Notes: generated by a model not told the origin, from the sequence alone. A stretch of 64,000 nucleotides of DNA from Bryobacteraceae bacterium (GCA_019748195.1 JAIEPW010000043.1:1-64000), one strand, 5' to 3'. Positions 19,376 to 28,713 are shown, counted from the first letter of the stretch. A program made the numbers and translations.

Positions 19376-21750
19376 TTCCAGTCGCAGCCGATCGGCTGAC
19401 CCGGCGGCGGCTCGGGCGGCCGTGTCACCGGAATCTCTTTCGGGTTCTCCTGGTAGCGCTGAATCAACGCCGACACGTACGGACCCGCCCAGGTCTTCAT
19501 CGCCTGCAGCTTGTCCCAGGCGATTTCGCGTGCTCGAGCCGGCGCGCCCTCATCATGCGCCAGACTCATCAGGTGATACAGGGCGACGTAGTTTACCGCC
19601 CGCTGCACCTCGCGCTGCAAGCCCGAGGCCGCCGGCGCTCTCCACGTGCGCGCCAGCAGCTTCTCGATCACCTCGCCCAGCCCGTCGATCGCCGGATCGG
19701 ATGCGTGCTGCTGGACCAGCCGCGCCGCCCGCTCCGGATTCAGAATCAGCCGAACGGTGAGGTTCGCCGCGGACTCGGCCGCGCCCACCGGATCGAAGGT
19801 CAGTCCCGTGCGCGTCCGGAAATCCTCCCGCGTCCGGTCATAGGAGAACGCCCGCGGCGGGATCAGCGATACCAACTTCGCCGGCAAAGTCAACGCCTCC
19901 GGCGTGATCGTCGCCAGTAGCGCATCCAGCGCCTTCTTCTGCTCCGCCGCGTTCACCGTCTCCAGGATCTTCTGCCCGTCGCCCCGAATCGAGTACGTGT
20001 AGAAGACGCCGCCCACGCTTTTCGCGGCCGCCTCTGTCTGGTAGCGGTGCAGAAGGTAGATGGGCGCCAGGACGTCCTCCAGCGTCGACCACGGCGCGCC
20101 TTCCCGGATATTGTTCGCTCCGAAGCGATCGAGCGCCCGCCGGCGGATGTGCATCAACCGGTTCAGCTCCTCTACCGCATTCGCGCCCGAATCCCATAGG
20201 TGGCTCCCCGGGTGGGCTGAACCCTCCGGCCGCGAATCCGAATCGGTGATGAAGAGATATCCTTCGCCGGTAGCCTTCCGCAGAATCGCGTCCAGCTCTC
20301 TTTTTTCGTCCGCTCCCGGCGCGAACTCGCGATATCCGAAGTTGATGGAAATCTTGTCCCACTCGCCGATGCCCGTGGCGTAGGCGTTGCGCAAGTCCGG
20401 CGTCCCGGCGCCCGGCAGGTCGATCCAGGGATGCGGGTAATCCATTACCGAGACTCGCCCGCCGCCGGGCGCCGACCCAGCCTTCGCGCTCGCCGCGAAG
20501 TTGTGCGCGATCCCCAGCGTGTGGCCCACTTCGTGCGCCGACAATTGCCGGAGACGCGCCAGCCCCATCTCCAGCATTGCCGGATTCACGGGTTTGCCTT
20601 CTTCGTAGGGAGCCAGCAGCCCTTCCGCGATCATGTAATCCTGCCGCACCCGCAGCGATCCCAGCGTCACATGACCTTTCAGAATCTCCCCCGTCCGAGG
20701 GTCCGCGATCGACGCGCCGTAAGACCATCCCCGCGTCGAGCGATGCACCCAGTTCACGACGTTGTAGCGGACGTCCATCGGATCCGCGTCCTCCGGCAGG
20801 ATCTCCACCCGGAAGGCGTTGCGGAATCCGGCTGCTTCGAACGCCTGGTTCCACCAGGCGGCTCCCTCGCGCAGCGCGGAGCGGATGGGCTCCGGCGCTC
20901 CGCGATCGATGTAATACACGATCGGCTTCACGGGCTCGTCCGAGCCAGGCTTCTTCTGCAGCCGGTGCCGCGAAATCCAGCGCTTCATCACCGGCTCCGT
21001 AACTGGACTGGCGTAATCGGCGAACTCAGGCCCGTTGAACGGCGCCCGCGGGTCGTGCAATCGCGGCCGGTAGTTGCCGTCCGGCAGCTCGATGAACGAG
21101 TGATGCTCGCGCACGGTGATCGCGCTCGATGTGGGAGCGTGGCCCGCCACCAGATTCCCCGGCTGATCGGAGGTGAAGGTCAGCGTCACCTCCACCTCCG
21201 TATTCCTTGGGAACGCCTTCGTCCGGGGCAGGTAGAACGCGCTGCGCGAGGCGTCCAACCGGTACGTTCCCTGGCGCATGCGCTGCAGCCGGCTGGCGAT
21301 GTCGTGGACGTCGCGAAGAAAGAAGTTGGTGGCGTCCACCAGCACCTTGCCGCCATCCTCGGCCTCCACCGTGAACCCCCAGTGCGTGGACCTGGCGAAG
21401 GACTGCTCCACCGCGCTGCGCTCGGCGGCGTCGCTGGTCAGGGCGCGATACCGGTAGTTCGATTCGATCATCAGGACCTTCGGGCCCACACGCTCGAACT
21501 TCACCACCCGCTCGTTGCCCAGTTGCCCGCGGTCCAGGCCGATATCGTTGGAGCCCAGCCCGGCCGCCAGCGATCCGATGTACAACAGCTCGCTGTCGAA
21601 ACGGTCGATTTCCATCCACATCTTGCCCGTTTTCTCATCCCAGTAGAGGGGGACGAAGCCCGGCAGCTTTCGGGCGCCGGCGGTTTTCTCGGCGATGGTC
21701 GCGGCGGAAAGCGAGGAAATCAGGAGGAGCGGAATCAGCAGGAGTCGCAT
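19372..21750 (-). CDS. Secreted zinc-dependent metalloprotease, DUF5117 type
   Basis: Exported protease of 792 residues with a signal peptide (about 1-18). The extended zinc motif HEVGHTLGIAH (near residue 405) gives three His ligands and the catalytic Glu. The conserved NFAAS follows. The long N-terminal region (about 25-330, with WTDERIDF-like beta-rich sequence) and the helical C-terminal part match the large bacterial family that carries DUF5117/DUF5118 around a metzincin-like core. It is probably periplasmic or secreted. A TACGAT hexamer ends 11 bases before the ATG, and no ribosome site is visible. Confidence 0.87.
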   Translation of the reverse strand: MRLLLIPLLLISSLSAATIAEKTAGARKLPGFVPLYWDEKTGKMWMEIDRFDSELLYIGSLAAGLGSNDIGLDRGQLGNERVVKFERVGPKVLMIESNYRYRALTSDAAERSAVEQSFARSTHWGFTVEAEDGGKVLVDATNFFLRDVHDIASRLQRMRQGTYRLDASRSAFYLPRTKAFPRNTEVEVTLTFTSDQPGNLVAGHAPTSSAITVREHHSFIELPDGNYRPRLHDPRAPFNGPEFADYASPVTEPVMKRWISRHRLQKKPGSDEPVKPIVYYIDRGAPEPIRSALREGAAWWNQAFEAAGFRNAFRVEILPEDADPMDVRYNVVNWVHRSTRGWSYGASIADPRTGEILKGHVTLGSLRVRQDYMIAEGLLAPYEEGKPVNPAMLEMGLARLRQLSAHEVGHTLGIAHNFAASAKAGSAPGGGRVSVMDYPHPWIDLPGAGTPDLRNAYATGIGEWDKISINFGYREFAPGADEKRELDAILRKATGEGYLFITDSDSRPEGSAHPGSHLWDSGANAVEELNRLMHIRRRALDRFGANNIREGAPWSTLEDVLAPIYLLHRYQTEAAAKSVGGVFYTYSIRGDGQKILETVNAAEQKKALDALLATITPEALTLPAKLVSLIPPRAFSYDRTREDFRTRTGLTFDPVGAAESAANLTVRLILNPERAARLVQQHASDPAIDGLGEVIEKLLARTWRAPAASGLQREVQRAVNYVALYHLMSLAHDEGAPARAREIAWDKLQAMKTWAGPYVSALIQRYQENPKEIPVTRPPEPPPGQPIGCDWN

Positions 21751-21761
21751 GGCGAACAGAT

Positions 21762-21767
21762 ATCGTA
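21762..21767 (-). promoter_or_regulatory. -10-like hexamer of the metalloprotease gene
   Basis: TACGAT on the minus strand ends 11 bases before the start. A second candidate, TAGGAT, lies at 21767-21772. Confidence 0.4.
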
Positions 21768-21778
21768 TCCTAGCCGGT

Positions 21779-22396
21779 TCAGGAAAGGAGCGACCGAAGC
21801 TCGGCTACGACAGCCTTCAGCTCCGCTACTTCGGCTTCGAGCGCGGCCACCCGATCCGCCAGACCCGCCGTCCCGCCAGCCGGGCGAGCGTCTTCCACGG
21901 GCATCGCCGGCTCCCCCGCGATCAGGTGCGCCCAGCGGGCTTCCTTCATCCCCGGCGGCACCGGCATGCGGATGGCCAGGCCCTTTTCCGCCATTCCACG
22001 CAGGCAGCTCTCGACATCTTCCAGGTCCGAAAACGCATGCATGCGTTCCGCACGGCTTCGCAACTCACCAGGCGTCTGCGGTCCGCGAAGCATCAGCACG
22101 CAGAGGGTCGCGAGCTCGCGGGGTGACAGGTTGAGCTTCTCGCCGATCCGGTGCGACCACTTTTCCACGCGGTGTCCAGCGCCCGACAGGCGCGACACCC
22201 ATCCCTTATCTTTCAAGCTGTGAAGAGCCTGCTCCACGGCGCCTTCCTCGAAGGCGACCACCGGGTCACGGTTCGACTTCTGGTTGCACGCCGCCAGCAG
22301 CGCGTTCACCGTCATCGGGTAATACTCCGGTGTCGTCAGGTCCTTCTCCAGCAAAGCCCCGAGCACGCGCACCTCCACCGGGTGCAACGGATCCAC
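21779..22396 (-). CDS. DUF480 (YceH-like) winged-helix protein
   Basis: A 205-residue protein of the YceH/DUF480 family. Tandem winged-helix-like modules cover about residues 1-170 (EVRVLGALLEKDLTTPEYYP at the start, LSPRELATLCVLMLRGPQTPGELR in the middle). A C-terminal coiled coil follows (about 178-205, heptads of Ala/Leu/Val/Glu). Function in the family is unknown, with DNA binding suggested by the fold. The start is a GTG that directly follows the TAA of the propeller gene at 22397 (TAAGTG), so the two are coupled. A decayed copy of its first 42 codons lies at 23921-24039. Confidence 0.88.
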   Translation of the reverse strand: MDPLHPVEVRVLGALLEKDLTTPEYYPMTVNALLAACNQKSNRDPVVAFEEGAVEQALHSLKDKGWVSRLSGAGHRVEKWSHRIGEKLNLSPRELATLCVLMLRGPQTPGELRSRAERMHAFSDLEDVESCLRGMAEKGLAIRMPVPPGMKEARWAHLIAGEPAMPVEDARPAGGTAGLADRVAALEAEVAELKAVVAELRSLLS

Positions 22397-23695
22397 TTAC
22401 TTCTTCTCCGAGATGCAGAACAGCGTGTTTTGGCCGCGCAGGTAAATTTCGCCGTCCGCGATCGCGGGGCTGGCGACGAAAAACTGATCCGCCAGCGTAT
22501 TGGTGGCGAGCACTTCATACTGCTCGCCCATCTTCAGCACGATCACGTCTCCTTCCTCGCTTGCCAGGTACAGCTTGCCGTTCGCGCCGACCGGCGAAGC
22601 CTTGAAGTTGTAGGGCTTGGGCAGCCGCTGCTGGTGATAGTACGGCTTGCCGGTCCTGGCATCGAAACACGAGATCATGCCGTTGTCGGTGAGGAAGTAC
22701 AGCTTGCCCTGATGCAGCACCGGCGAGGGCGTGTAGGAGTTGCCCCGCTGATTCGTCCAAGCCACGGCGTCGGTTCCGCTCAAATCACCCTCGCCGCCGA
22801 GCTTGATCGCCAGCAGATTCGGGTCGCGGAAACCGCTCATGACGATCACCAGGTCCTCGTGCTTCACCGGCGCCGGAATCACATTCAGGCCCAACCCCTT
22901 CACTTCCCACACCGGCTTGCCGCTCGCGAAATCGTAGGCGATCGTCTTGCGCGTTCCCGGCACGATCACCTGCTTCCTGCCTTGATGCTGGATCACCAGG
23001 GGCGGCGCCCAATTGCTGACTTCATTGCGCGTCTGCCGCCATAGCTCCTTGCCGCTCGACTTGTCCAGCGCCACCAGGAAGCCGTCCGCCTCATGATCGA
23101 AATTCAGCAGCAGCGTGTTCTCATGCAGGACCGGAGCGGTGCCTTCGCCGAAGGAGTTTCGCATCTTCATCCGGATTCCCAGGTCCTTCTCCCACAGCTT
23201 CTTGCCCTTCAGGTCGTAGGCGTACACGCCCCTGGACCCAAAGAACGCGATCAGCACCTTGCCGTCCGTAACCGGCGAGTTCGAGGCGAAGCTCCCGTAC
23301 TTAGGGTGATAGCCTTCGTGCGGCTTCACCGTCAACGCCACGTTCTCCCACTGCTTTTTTCCCGTCTTGCGATCGAGCGCCATTACGAGCAACTGCTGTT
23401 CCGGCTGCTCCACCGCGGCGCCGCCCGGACCGCGGCCGCTTGCCAGGTTCTGCGCCCCGTTTACCGCGGTGGTCAGGAAGATCTGATCGCCCCAAATCAC
23501 CGGGGACGAAAACCCGCGGCCCGGGATACTCGCCTTCCACTTGATGTTCTGCGTGTCGCTCCACTGCAGGGGGGCGTCGCCGCGAGCCATGCCGTCGTCG
23601 GCGGGACCTCGCCACCGCGGCCAGTCATCGGCGCTAAGCACGCTACAAACACACAAGGTCCAGAGGGTGATGGCTTTCATGGGATCTTTTCGCAT
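22397..23695 (-). CDS. Secreted PQQ-like beta-propeller protein (copy 1)
   Basis: A 432-residue exported protein. The signal peptide begins at MKAITLWTLCVCSVL, so the second in-frame ATG (23680) may be the true start. The mature part consists of PQQ-type propeller blades with repeated AxDxxTGKxxWE-like motifs (DRKTGKKQWEN, DKSSGKELWRQ, DARTGKPYYHQ). Opening DWPRWRGP is typical of acidobacterial and planctomycete PQQ-repeat proteins. There are no heme motifs and no evidence for a bound quinone, so an enzymatic role is not implied. It is nearly the same protein as the one at 24040-25341, and DUF480 is coupled behind it. Confidence 0.88.
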   Translation of the reverse strand: MRKDPMKAITLWTLCVCSVLSADDWPRWRGPADDGMARGDAPLQWSDTQNIKWKASIPGRGFSSPVIWGDQIFLTTAVNGAQNLASGRGPGGAAVEQPEQQLLVMALDRKTGKKQWENVALTVKPHEGYHPKYGSFASNSPVTDGKVLIAFFGSRGVYAYDLKGKKLWEKDLGIRMKMRNSFGEGTAPVLHENTLLLNFDHEADGFLVALDKSSGKELWRQTRNEVSNWAPPLVIQHQGRKQVIVPGTRKTIAYDFASGKPVWEVKGLGLNVIPAPVKHEDLVIVMSGFRDPNLLAIKLGGEGDLSGTDAVAWTNQRGNSYTPSPVLHQGKLYFLTDNGMISCFDARTGKPYYHQQRLPKPYNFKASPVGANGKLYLASEEGDVIVLKMGEQYEVLATNTLADQFFVASPAIADGEIYLRGQNTLFCISEKK

Positions 23696-23777
23696 GATAC
23701 GACACCGCCGCCCTGTTTTTCCGTCGAACCTTCCGTAACTTCGCGGCCGGATGGCCCGCGCGTCTCCATGAGGTCGA
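23696..23777. promoter_or_regulatory. Duplicated divergent intergenic region, copy 1
   Basis: This spacer aligns along its length with 25342-25423 (shared blocks ACACCGCCG, TTTTCCGTC and CGTCTCCA). The conservation suggests a shared ancestral promoter region for the propeller gene on one side and the DUF4097-like gene on the other. In this copy the rightward gene is dead. Confidence 0.6.
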
Positions 23778-23924
23778 ATTGAGAATCACCGCCCCGCGGA
23801 CTGCCTTGCCTGTTCCGGCCGACTAGTCGACGAGGCGCGAAACCGGCACCTTGAACGGCAGGGTCACCTTCGATTTCCCGGTTCAGGTGCATGGCGTTAT
23901 CACCGAACGCCCGAGGTTGAGATT
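23778..23924 (+). pseudogene. Relic of a DUF4097-like gene
   Basis: The start context of the intact gene at 25424 is recognisable, but a base inserted in the ATG destroys it (GAATTGAG against GAATGATC). Most of the gene is deleted. From about 23819 the sequence again matches the intact gene's 3' part (GCGAAACCGGCACC...TTGAACGGC). Its reading NGRVTFDFPVQVHG corresponds to NGKINVDFPVQVQG near the intact C-terminus. The last ~25 codons are missing and the sequence runs straight into the DUF480 relic. Confidence 0.8.
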
Positions 23925-24039
23925 CGACTTGTGGTTGCACGGCCCACGCCAGCGCCTTCACGCTCATCGGGCAATACTCAGGTCCTTTTTGGGGACAGTG
24001 CCCGAGCACCCCCGCCTCCACCCGGTGCAGTGGCTTCAG
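23921..24039 (-). pseudogene. Relic of the DUF480 gene N-terminus
   Basis: Read on the minus strand this gives VEAGVLGHCPQK then PEYCPMSVKALAWA, matching VEVRVLGALLEK and PEYYPMTVNALLAA of the intact DUF480 protein. The start codon has decayed from GTG to CTG immediately after the propeller stop, an internal 8-12 base deletion is present, and everything beyond about codon 42 is gone. It is a non-functional remnant of the second copy. Confidence 0.85.
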
Positions 24040-25341
24040 TTACTTCTTTTCCGAGATACAGAAGAGCGTGTTCTGGCCCCGCAGATAGATCTCGCCGTCA
24101 GCGATCGCCGGGCTGGCGACAAAGAACTGATCGGTCAGGGTGTTTGTCGCGAGCACTTCATACCTCTCGCCCATCTTCAGCACGATCACGTCACCTTCCT
24201 CGCTCGCCAGGTAGAGCTTGCCGTTTGCACCCACCGGCGATGCTTTGAAATTGTACGGCTTGGGCAGCCGCTGCTGGTGATAATAGGGCCTTCCGGTCGC
24301 GGCGTCGAAGCACGAAATCATGCCGCTGTCGGTCAGAATGTACAGCTTGCCTTGATGTAGCACTGGCGAGGGCGTAGCGGAATTGCCGCGCTGGTTGGTC
24401 CACACCACCGCATCCGTTCCCGTAAGGTCGCCTTCCCGGCCAAGTCTGACCGCCAGCAGGTTGGGCTCGCCAAACCCGCTCATAACGAAAACCATATCCT
24501 CGTGTTTTACTGGAGCTGGGATGATGCTCCAACCGAGACCCTTCACCTCCCAGACCGGCTTGCCCGTGACGAAGTCATAAGCGATCGTCTTTCCTGCTCC
24601 GGGCACGATCATTTGCTTCTTGCCCTGATGCTGGATGACCAGCGGCGGCGCCCAACTGCTGATCTCATTCCGCGTTTGCCGCCACAGCTCCTTCCCACTG
24701 GTTTTGTCGAGCGCGACCAGCAGGCCCTCCGCCTGGTGATCGAAGTTCAGCAGCAGCGTGTTCTCATGAAGCACCGGGGCCGTGCCTTCCCCGAACGCGT
24801 TGCGCATCTTCATCCGGATGCCGAGATCCTTTTCCCAGAGCTTCTTGCCCTTCAAGTCATATGCGTAAACCCCACGTGAGCCGAAGAACGCGATCAGCAC
24901 CTTGCCATCGGTTACCGGCGAGTTGGACGCGAAGCTCCCGTACTTGGGGTGATAGCCTTCATGCGGCTTCACCGTCAGCGCCACCTGCTGCCATTGCGTC
25001 TTCCCGGTATTGCGATCCAGGGCCATCACGAGCAACTGCTGCTCGGGCTGTTCCACCGCCCCGCCGCCCGGACCCCGACTGTTCTGCGGATTCTGCAGGC
25101 CATCGACCGCGGTCGTCAGGAATATCTGATCCCCCCAGACCACTGGGGACGAGAATCCGCGCCCCGGCACGGCGGCCGTCCACTTGACGTTCTGCGTGTC
25201 GCTCCAATTGGTCGGGGCGTCGCCCGGCGCCATGCCGTCGTCCGCCGGACCACGCCAACGCGGCCAGTTGTCGGCTCCTAGAACGCTACAAACACACAAA
25301 GTCCAGAGTGTGATCGCTTTCAATGAATCTCCTTGCATCAT
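24040..25341 (-). CDS. Secreted PQQ-like beta-propeller protein (copy 2)
   Basis: Paralogue of the protein at 22397-23695, of the same length (433 residues) and with the same blade motifs. The substitutions look conservative (DDWPRWRGP versus DNWPRWRGP at the mature N-terminus). The ATG of copy 1 corresponds here to TTG (LKAITLWTLC). Either that TTG or the upstream ATG at 25341 may start translation. Both copies keep full reading frames, which implies continued selection on each. Role unknown; likely periplasmic. Confidence 0.87.
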   Translation of the reverse strand: MMQGDSLKAITLWTLCVCSVLGADNWPRWRGPADDGMAPGDAPTNWSDTQNVKWTAAVPGRGFSSPVVWGDQIFLTTAVDGLQNPQNSRGPGGGAVEQPEQQLLVMALDRNTGKTQWQQVALTVKPHEGYHPKYGSFASNSPVTDGKVLIAFFGSRGVYAYDLKGKKLWEKDLGIRMKMRNAFGEGTAPVLHENTLLLNFDHQAEGLLVALDKTSGKELWRQTRNEISSWAPPLVIQHQGKKQMIVPGAGKTIAYDFVTGKPVWEVKGLGWSIIPAPVKHEDMVFVMSGFGEPNLLAVRLGREGDLTGTDAVVWTNQRGNSATPSPVLHQGKLYILTDSGMISCFDAATGRPYYHQQRLPKPYNFKASPVGANGKLYLASEEGDVIVLKMGERYEVLATNTLTDQFFVASPAIADGEIYLRGQNTLFCISEKK

Positions 25342-25423
25342 CTACAACACCGCCGTCGGACTTTTCCGTCAAAGTCTACGTAACTTGACGGCTGATCGGC
25401 CGTATCGTCTCCAGGAGGATCGA
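25342..25423. promoter_or_regulatory. Duplicated divergent intergenic region, copy 2, with ribosome site
   Basis: Counterpart of 23696-23777. It holds a strong AGGAGG (25413-25418) five bases before the ATG of the DUF4097-like gene. In copy 1 the matching position reads CATGAGG, so the site is weakened there. Confidence 0.65.
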
Positions 25424-26203
25424 ATGATCAAGACTGCCCCACTGCTGCTGGCCTTCGCCGGATTGGCTTTTGCCCAGGACAAGACCATGTCGTGCAATGA
25501 CCGGAACTGGAACGGCGACCGCAAACAGTTTTGCGAGATCCGGGAACAGAACATCCCGTACTCGGGCCGCCTTTCGGTGGATGCCGGCCGGAATGGCGGA
25601 ATCACCGTGAAGGGATGGAACCAGTCCGGCGTCCTGGTGCGCGCAAGGGTGGAAGCCTGGGGAGACACCGAAGCCGACGCCCGATCGATGGTGAATCAGA
25701 CACGGCTGGACCTGTCCGCCGGAATGGTCCGCGCCCAGGGTCCGGAGACCCGCGCCCGGGAGTCCTGGAGCGTCAGCTTCGAGATTTTCGTGCCGAACCG
25801 CGCCGACCTGAATCTGACCGCCCAAAACGGCGGAATTGGGATCTCGGATGTCACCGGCCGCATCGAGTTTGACACCGTCAACGGCGGCGTTACTCTACGG
25901 CGTCTCGGGGGCGATGTAAAAGGCGAGACCCGCAACGGCGGGCTGGATGTGGAGCTTGCCGGATCCCGGTGGGAAGGCCAGCAACTCGATGTCACGACGG
26001 CAAACGGCGGCGTGAAGATGGCCATCCCGGCCAACTATTCGGCCAGGCTCGAAACCGGCACAGTCAACGGCAAAATCAACGTCGATTTTCCCGTGCAGGT
26101 GCAGGGCGACATCAGCCGGCGCCTTTCGTTGAATCTTGGTTCCGGCGGTCCGCTGGTGCGCGCCATTACAACCAACGGCGGCGTCAAGATTCAGAAGATC
26201 TAG
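25424..26203 (+). CDS. Secreted DUF4097-like beta-strand repeat protein
   Basis: A 259-residue exported protein (signal peptide 1-17, ending AFA-Q). The middle and C-terminal parts are repeated short strands with NGG turns (QNGGIGI, VNGGVTL, RNGGLDVEL, ANGGVKM, TNGGVKI), the pattern of DUF4097 putative adhesin / beta-solenoid proteins. Two cysteines near residues 26 and 38 may form a disulfide. I chose the ATG at 25424 for its AGGAGG and signal peptide. A strong terminator follows at 26245. It is divergent from the propeller gene. The molecular role is unknown. Confidence 0.8.
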   Translation: MIKTAPLLLAFAGLAFAQDKTMSCNDRNWNGDRKQFCEIREQNIPYSGRLSVDAGRNGGITVKGWNQSGVLVRARVEAWGDTEADARSMVNQTRLDLSAGMVRAQGPETRARESWSVSFEIFVPNRADLNLTAQNGGIGISDVTGRIEFDTVNGGVTLRRLGGDVKGETRNGGLDVELAGSRWEGQQLDVTTANGGVKMAIPANYSARLETGTVNGKINVDFPVQVQGDISRRLSLNLGSGGPLVRAITTNGGVKIQKI

Positions 26204-26244
26204 CTGCAAGAACGCCGGGCGATCACCCTACCCGGTTCTCACTT

Positions 26245-26278
26245 AGCGGGCCGGCCTTAACCCTGCCCGCTGTTTTTT
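26245..26278 (+). terminator. Rho-independent terminator after the DUF4097-like gene
   Basis: A 7-bp stem AGCGGGC (26245-26251) pairs with GCCCGCT (26265-26271) around a 13-base loop, and six T residues follow at 26273-26278. Confidence 0.8.
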
Positions 26279-26324
26279 ACGTTGTGTTGAGGAAGAGCGA
26301 CGCCGGCGCCAGACCGGTCCCACC

Positions 26325-26355
26325 AAAAAAAGGCCCCGGGGCTCATTCCGGGGCC
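26325..26355 (-). terminator. Rho-independent terminator for leftward transcripts
   Basis: On the minus strand an 8-bp GC stem GGCCCCGG/CCGGGGCC (26348-26355 with 26332-26339, 8-base loop) is followed by seven T residues (26325-26331). It would end transcripts arriving from rluE. The rest of 26356-26485 shows no gene. Confidence 0.8.
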
Positions 26356-26485
26356 AGAGAGTCGGAGCATCCGGAGCTTGCGCCCCGGAAACTTCGGAGG
26401 AAAACCATCTGTGCGACTCAAGAATACGGCTTCCCTTTCCTCTTCGGATGAACCGCCAGATTCATTTGCGGATCGGGAAAAGACT

Positions 26486-27076
26486 TTAGAACGGACGCTT
26501 CGGGTGTACCAGTTCGTGATGCAGCCGCGCCATCTCCACGGGCGTCAGATCCCGCCATTCCCCCGGCGCGAGCCCCGCCAGGCTTAGCTCGCCCACCCCC
26601 ACGCGAATCAGCCGCAGCGTCGGCAACCCGACCGCGGCGGTCATGCGCCGGACCTGGCGGTTGCGTCCCTCGGTCAGCTTGATCTCCAGCCAAGCCGTCG
26701 GAATCGACTTGCGCGAGCGGACCGGCGGCTCGCGCGGCGGCACCTCCGGGTGAATCTCGCGAACCTTGGCCGGGCGGGTCCGGTAGCGCAGGATCTCCAC
26801 CCCGCTCCGCAGCCGCTCCAGGGCAGCACGCTCCGGAGTGCCCTCCACCTGCGCCCAATACGTCTTCTCGTGCTCAAAATTGGGGTTCGCCAGCCGATGC
26901 TGAAGCCAGCCATTGTCGGTCAGCACCAGCAAGCCTTCGCTATCGTGATCCAGGCGGCCTACCGGGTAGACGTCCGGGACCGGAACGAAGCTCTTCAATG
27001 TCGGCCGTCCCGTGTTCTCCCGGTCAGAAAACTGCGAAACCACGCCGTACGGCTTGTTCAACAGAAGGCACCGCAA
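26486..27076 (-). CDS. rluE: rRNA pseudouridine synthase, RluE type
   Basis: A 196-residue RsuA/RluB/RluE-family enzyme without the S4 domain, as in RluE, which modifies U2457 of 23S rRNA. The catalytic Asp is in [14 protein letters not shown]. Other family motifs are [12 protein letters not shown] at the N-terminus and [12 protein letters not shown]-like sequence near residue 138. Translation begins at a TTG, supported by a TACTCT hexamer ending six bases upstream. The target base is inferred from subfamily architecture. Confidence 0.87.
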   Translation of the reverse strand: MRCLLLNKPYGVVSQFSDRENTGRPTLKSFVPVPDVYPVGRLDHDSEGLLVLTDNGWLQHRLANPNFEHEKTYWAQVEGTPERAALERLRSGVEILRYRTRPAKVREIHPEVPPREPPVRSRKSIPTAWLEIKLTEGRNRQVRRMTAAVGLPTLRLIRVGVGELSLAGLAPGEWRDLTPVEMARLHHELVHPKRPF

Positions 27077-27082
27077 TCCAGA

Positions 27083-27088
27083 AGAGTA
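27083..27088 (-). promoter_or_regulatory. -10-like hexamer of rluE
   Basis: TACTCT on the minus strand ends six bases before the TTG start and lies just downstream of the amidohydrolase stop. Confidence 0.4.
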
Positions 27089-27090
27089 GC

Positions 27091-28713
27091 TTATTTGCCG
27101 GCCGCATACACTTCGCGCCCGGCCAGGAAGGTCCGCGCCACCTTGACCCCCAGGGTGCGATCCGGATCCATTGTCAGCAAGTCCTGGTCCAGCACGATCA
27201 GATCGGCCAGCTTGCCCGGCTCGATGGAGCCTTTCTGCTTCTCCTCCCTGGTGAAGAACGCGGGGTTCCGGGTGTAGGCGAGAATGGCGTCCTTCATTGA
27301 GATCCGTTCCTGGGGGCCATGGACCGCTCCGCTCATTCCCTTTCGGGTCACCGCGGCATAGAGGCCGACCATGGGGCCGATCGGCAGGATGTCGCTGGAG
27401 ATCGCCAGGAAGATGCCCATCTTCATCGGAGTGGCGACGGGATTGTTGACGGCGGCGCGCTCCGGTTCCAGATTGTCGTTATAGCGGCCTTCCAGCGTGT
27501 AGGTGAAATTGGGCTGCTGCGAGATCCACAGATTCAGCTTCGCCATCTTGTGCAACGTTTCGCGGGGCGGCATCATGCTGAAGTGGTTCAGGTAGTGGCG
27601 GTGATCGGCCCGCGGCATCTCGTTCAGCACCCGCTCGAAGGCATCCACCGTGAGTTGGATGGCCGCGTCGCCGATGGTGTGCAGCCCCAGTTGCCAGCCC
27701 AGGCGATGGCTCTCGCGCATCCGGTGGAGGAGCTCTTCGGGGGTCATTGTGAGCTTGCCGCGGAAGTTCGGCTGGCCTTTATAGGGAAGGATGGTATAGG
27801 CGGCGGGTCCGGTGAAGCCGCCGTCCACCAGCATCTTGATGGCGCCCAGGCGGAGGCGTTCATCGCCGTCGCCGGTTTTCCCGCGGAACGCGCGCAGGGC
27901 CTCGACGCCGGGCCAGTAAATCTGGACGGCGGCCCGCGGCAGTTCCGCCCCGTGCACGGCGTAGATCGCCTGCCATTCCTTCCAGTCCTCCGGCGAGGCT
28001 CCGGCCAGGACAATGCTCGTGATCCCCAGCGAGAACAGCCGTTTCAGCTTGGCGATCAGGCTGGGTCGCAACTGCTCGCGGGAGGCTCGCGGGGCGTGCC
28101 GCAGGAAGACATCGTTACGCTCCCGGATCACGCCGTTGGGCTCGCCGGCGGCGTCCTTCTCGATCACGCCGCGATCCGGGTCGGGCGTCGACCGTGTCAC
28201 GCCCGCGGCTTGCAACGCGAGCGAATTTCCCACCGAACTATGACCTCCGGCCCGCGTGAGCACCACCGGATTGGCGGGCGCCGCGGCGTCCAGATCCGCG
28301 CGCAACGGCCGGCGCTTCTCCTCGAGCTGATCCTCGCTCCAGTTCCCGCCGGTGATCCAGGCTCCCTTTCCCAGCCGGGCGGCCATGGCGCGGATTCGCG
28401 ACTGAATTTCCTGAATGCTGCGGGCGTCCTCCAACTCGATGTAGAAAGGAGCGTCGCCGCGAAGATGAATGTGGGTGTCGTTGAAGCCGGGAAGCACCGG
28501 GCGGCCGTTCAGGTCGATCACCTGGGGCGCGCGGAACCGCGCGGCGATGCTGTCATCGCCCACCGCCACAATCCGCCCGTCCTTGACAGCCACGGCGCGC
28601 GCGATTCGGAAGCCATCGTCCGCGGTCACGATCTTGCCGTTCTTCAGGATCAGGTCGGCGGGTTGCTGGGCGGCCAGCAGCAAGGCGGTCCCAAACAGCA
28701 GCGCGAGTTTCAT
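27091..28713 (-). CDS. Exported amidohydrolase (YtcJ-like, amidohydrolase-3)
   Basis: A metal-dependent hydrolase of 540 residues with a short signal peptide (about 1-15, ending LLAAQ). The HxH metal motif lies in [10 protein letters not shown] (about residue 80), preceded by the small beta-sandwich domain. Downstream motifs HTIGDAAI and DILPIGPM follow the amidohydrolase-3 pattern. The family acts on varied amides and formamides, so the substrate is unknown. A TAGAAT hexamer eight bases before the ATG overlaps the stop codon of the monooxygenase gene. Transcription may therefore be independent despite the 11-base spacing. Confidence 0.87.
   Translation of the reverse strand: MKLALLFGTALLLAAQQPADLILKNGKIVTADDGFRIARAVAVKDGRIVAVGDDSIAARFRAPQVIDLNGRPVLPGFNDTHIHLRGDAPFYIELEDARSIQEIQSRIRAMAARLGKGAWITGGNWSEDQLEEKRRPLRADLDAAAPANPVVLTRAGGHSSVGNSLALQAAGVTRSTPDPDRGVIEKDAAGEPNGVIRERNDVFLRHAPRASREQLRPSLIAKLKRLFSLGITSIVLAGASPEDWKEWQAIYAVHGAELPRAAVQIYWPGVEALRAFRGKTGDGDERLRLGAIKMLVDGGFTGPAAYTILPYKGQPNFRGKLTMTPEELLHRMRESHRLGWQLGLHTIGDAAIQLTVDAFERVLNEMPRADHRHYLNHFSMMPPRETLHKMAKLNLWISQQPNFTYTLEGRYNDNLEPERAAVNNPVATPMKMGIFLAISSDILPIGPMVGLYAAVTRKGMSGAVHGPQERISMKDAILAYTRNPAFFTREEKQKGSIEPGKLADLIVLDQDLLTMDPDRTLGVKVARTFLAGREVYAAGK

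Larger units (their letters stand above)
22270..23924. repeat. Tandem duplication, copy 1
   Basis: Left copy of a duplicated block: DUF480 5' end, PQQ-like propeller gene, divergent intergenic region and the remains of a DUF4097-like gene. It matches 23921-26130 segment by segment and in the same order. The propeller genes are clearly more than four-fifths identical by eye at protein level; the intergenic and relic parts are more diverged. Confidence 0.85.
23921..26203. repeat. Tandem duplication, copy 2
   Basis: Right copy of the duplicated block: DUF480 relic, propeller gene, divergent spacer and the intact DUF4097-like gene. Compared with copy 1, the losses are reciprocal. Confidence 0.85.
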
